Of a DNA stretch of 13,493 nt, positions 11,734 through 13,493 are shown in pieces (position 1 is the stretch's first letter; each line of letters opens with the position of its first letter). The translations under genes and the position numbers were made by a program. The DNA comes from Verrucomicrobia subdivision 3 bacterium UBA7542 (GTDB lineage: Bacteria; Verrucomicrobiota; Verrucomicrobiia; Limisphaerales; UBA11358): contig DLMG01000035.1 in assembly GCA_002479245.1 (NCBI GenBank), forward strand, positions 1 to 13,493, given 5' to 3'. The notes below the pieces were generated by a model, which saw only the letters and a list, made by a program, of their open reading frames with translations, was not told the DNA's origin and made no database searches.

Positions 11734-13493
11734 TTACGGCAAGAGCATCAAGCGGTAAAACCGTTGCAGGGCGTTGGGGTCAACCGCGTTGGTCGCGGTG
11801 ATGGTGAAATTTCCGTCTGCGTTCAGGACGTTGGTCGCCACCGGCGTCCACTGGCTCGACGGCAGCGTCAGGTTCGTGCTCATCAGCACAACATATGTCC
11901 GGCCTGACAGCCCGTTACTCCCGTTGACCACTAGATTTGTCCCCGACAGGCTGATGCTGACGATGCTGGGCTGCGCCGCCAGGACACTGACATCATCGAG
12001 AGCGAGATCGCTGGAGTCATCCCGGAATCCGAACTGAAGAACCGTGCTGGTTCCTGTCGCCGTGACCACAAACTGAAGGTTGGTCCAGCCGAAGGCGGGG
12101 AGATTGGCCTCATCGAAGAGCGTATTTCCATTCCATGAAACGAGGAACTCATTGGGAGTCAAGCCATCAGGGCTGTCCAGCCAAAACGAGAGCAAATAGC
12201 TTGCGCCCGCAGATGTGGGGAGCGTCTGGGATAGGTAGCTGAGCGTTCCCACCGGGCCAAATTCCGCCCCGTACACTCCAGAGTGAACATACGGAGCACT
12301 TGAAGTGACATCGCAGTCCTCAAAGTTTCCACTGGTCGTCCAATCGGCGAATGTGCCCAGTTCGAAGCCGCCATTCTGCACCAGCGACGGAGGCAGGATT
12401 GTCAGCAGGGCGTTGGAACTGATAACGAAACCAAACACATTGCTCACGCTTACCGAGTAATAGCCCGCCTCGGCCAATTGCACGTTGGTCAAGATGAGCA
12501 AAGAACCGGTGGCTCCGGCAAGAGCCTGGCCCTGGTAAAACCATCGATAAGACGGCTGGTACACATACTGAGGCACGAGAACGCTGAACGCAGCGGCGTC
12601 GTCTTCATTCACCGCCAGGCTCGCGGGTTGCGCACTGATGGAAGGAGGCACGATGACGGACAGGTTGTCATTGAAGGTAGTGGCCCCGCCGTAGGGACTA
12701 AACCAGCTTGAACCGCTTGCAGTGATCAGCACCAGGTTTGTAACTGATGTGTTTATCAGGATATTGGTGGCCGACCAGTTAGTCGTTCCTTGCGCCAACC
12801 CGGAGGAAACGCCGACCGAGTAATCCGTCCATGTGCTCCCCGTCACGCCGTTGGTGCCATCGGTAGCCGAACCGGACAGGTTCAGGTTGGTTCCATCAAG
12901 GCTGTACAGCGGCTGATCGGTCGGGTTGACAATGCTGAGCAGGGGAGGCGCGGAGGAGAAGGTGCCCCGTTTCTGCGAATAGACCCAGTCCATGAGGATT
13001 GGAGTGTTATAGGCCGGAGTGCAAATGGTATGCTCGCCGATCGCGTATTCGGTGTAAATAACAATGCCCCCGGCCTGCCGCACTGCCGATACCATATTGC
13101 GTGATAGGGTCACCGATACCGTGGGGTCATCCGCGGCATGAAAGTTCCAGATGGGCATGTGCGTGATCCGCCCAGCCAGAGATGTGTTGCCTCCTCCGCT
13201 CATGGGCACAGCCGCCGCATACATTTGCGGATACTGCGTGATATAAGCCCAAGTGCCATAGGCGCCCATCGAGTGTCCCGTTATATAAACCCGGTCCGGA
13301 TCAATAGAAAACTCGGCCATCAGCGCGTTCATCATCCCCAACACCTGTGCCTGCCGGGTGCTGTCCGTCCAAGATCCAGTGGTGGGACATTGCGGGGCGA
13401 CCATAAACGAAGGGTTCTGGTTCTGATTGGCTTCCTGCGCAAACACCAGTGGCGACGTAGGTCCGAGCAACTGAGACTGTCTCAAAACTCCGG
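11734..13493 (-). CDS. Multidomain secreted serine hydrolase/esterase, N-terminus beyond window
   Basis: The frame is open through the right edge, so this is a 3' fragment. The TTG at 13485 is an internal codon, and numbering starts from it. Residues 1-175 are the C-terminal two-thirds of an alpha/beta hydrolase of the predicted peptidase/esterase type (COG4099-like, related to PHB depolymerase and feruloyl esterases). They show PSFMVAPQCP, DPDRVYITGHSMGAYGTWAY with nucleophile Ser72, PIWNFHAADDPTVSV with the likely acid Asp120, and YAIGEHTICTPAYN with His152. The oxyanion region and signal peptide lie off the window. Residues 183-280 are an uncharacterised Ig/bacterial-type beta domain, and 281-364 an Ig-like domain (PPSISAQPASLAVNEDDAAA, RWFYQGQALAGATG, LAEAGYYSVSVSN). 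Residues 367-503 form a jelly-roll, carbohydrate-binding-like domain (VQNGGFELGTFADW, ending DLALDDVSVL). Residues 505-583 are the shared C-terminal module (STNLTLPSSQW, ending RFYRLMLLP). It probably cleaves ester bonds on an extracellular polymer. The substrate is unknown. Confidence 0.85.
   Translation of the reverse strand, partial: GVLRQSQLLGPTSPLVFAQEANQNQNPSFMVAPQCPTTGSWTDSTRQAQVLGMMNALMAEFSIDPDRVYITGHSMGAYGTWAYITQYPQMYAAAVPMSGGGNTSLAGRITHMPIWNFHAADDPTVSVTLSRNMVSAVRQAGGIVIYTEYAIGEHTICTPAYNTPILMDWVYSQKRGTFSSAPPLLSIVNPTDQPLYSLDGTNLNLSGSATDGTNGVTGSTWTDYSVGVSSGLAQGTTNWSATNILINTSVTNLVLITASGSSWFSPYGGATTFNDNLSVIVPPSISAQPASLAVNEDDAAAFSVLVPQYVYQPSYRWFYQGQALAGATGSLLILTNVQLAEAGYYSVSVSNVFGFVISSNALLTILPPSLVQNGGFELGTFADWTTSGNFEDCDVTSSAPYVHSGVYGAEFGPVGTLSYLSQTLPTSAGASYLLSFWLDSPDGLTPNEFLVSWNGNTLFDEANLPAFGWTNLQFVVTATGTSTVLQFGFRDDSSDLALDDVSVLAAQPSIVSISLSGTNLVVNGSNGLSGRTYVVLMSTNLTLPSSQWTPVATNVLNADGNFTITATNAVDPNALQRFYRLMLLP

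Overview
The window most likely comes from a member of the Verrucomicrobiota, probably of the Pedosphaera/Limisphaerales type. This rests on protein style: a seven-copy Gloeobacter/Verrucomicrobia (GloVer) repeat protein, multi-modular secreted proteins with choice-of-anchor-Q-like beta-helices, and a C-terminal module ending in F-(Y/F)-R that recurs in every secreted protein here. I could run no database search, so the placement is by recognition only.

Layout. A single plus-strand gene, thiM (hydroxyethylthiazole kinase, thiamine salvage; 281-1081), lies at the left. After it comes about 530 nt without an intact gene (1082-1610), which holds a 37-nt scrap matching the 3' part of a gene 4.5 kb away. 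Everything from 1611 to the right edge is on the minus strand and consists of five large exported proteins. In transcription order (right to left) they are: the 3' part of a multidomain serine hydrolase/esterase with Ig-like and carbohydrate-binding-like domains (11734-13493, cut by the window edge); two tandem paralogous beta-helix proteins of 1063 and 843 aa built from Cys/Asn-rich Pmp-like repeats around a PKD domain (8330-11521 and 5767-8298); a seven-repeat GloVer protein of 511 aa (4221-5756); and a 660-aa protein with two apparent beta-helix halves (1611-3593), whose relatives I know from actinobacteria as 'adenylyl cyclase' or 'coagulation factor 5/8 type' proteins.

How they may work together. 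The 1063-aa, 843-aa and 511-aa genes are tightly packed (31-nt and 10-nt gaps). The stop codon of the 843-aa gene overlaps the Shine-Dalgarno sequence of the next gene, so these three probably form one transcription unit. The hydrolase (212-nt gap) may be transcribed separately or together with them. The 660-aa gene has its own credible sigma70-type promoter with a 19-bp palindrome and is a separate unit. All five minus-strand products look exported and share a C-terminal module, which suggests a common export or surface-attachment route. A role in binding or processing extracellular polymers is an inference from fold types only. I saw no RNA genes, CRISPR arrays, transposases or phage genes.

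The most interesting features are the evolving repeat array (duplicated modules, an in-frame deletion scar, cysteine ladders), the shared C-terminal module, and the promoter/palindrome upstream of the 660-aa protein.
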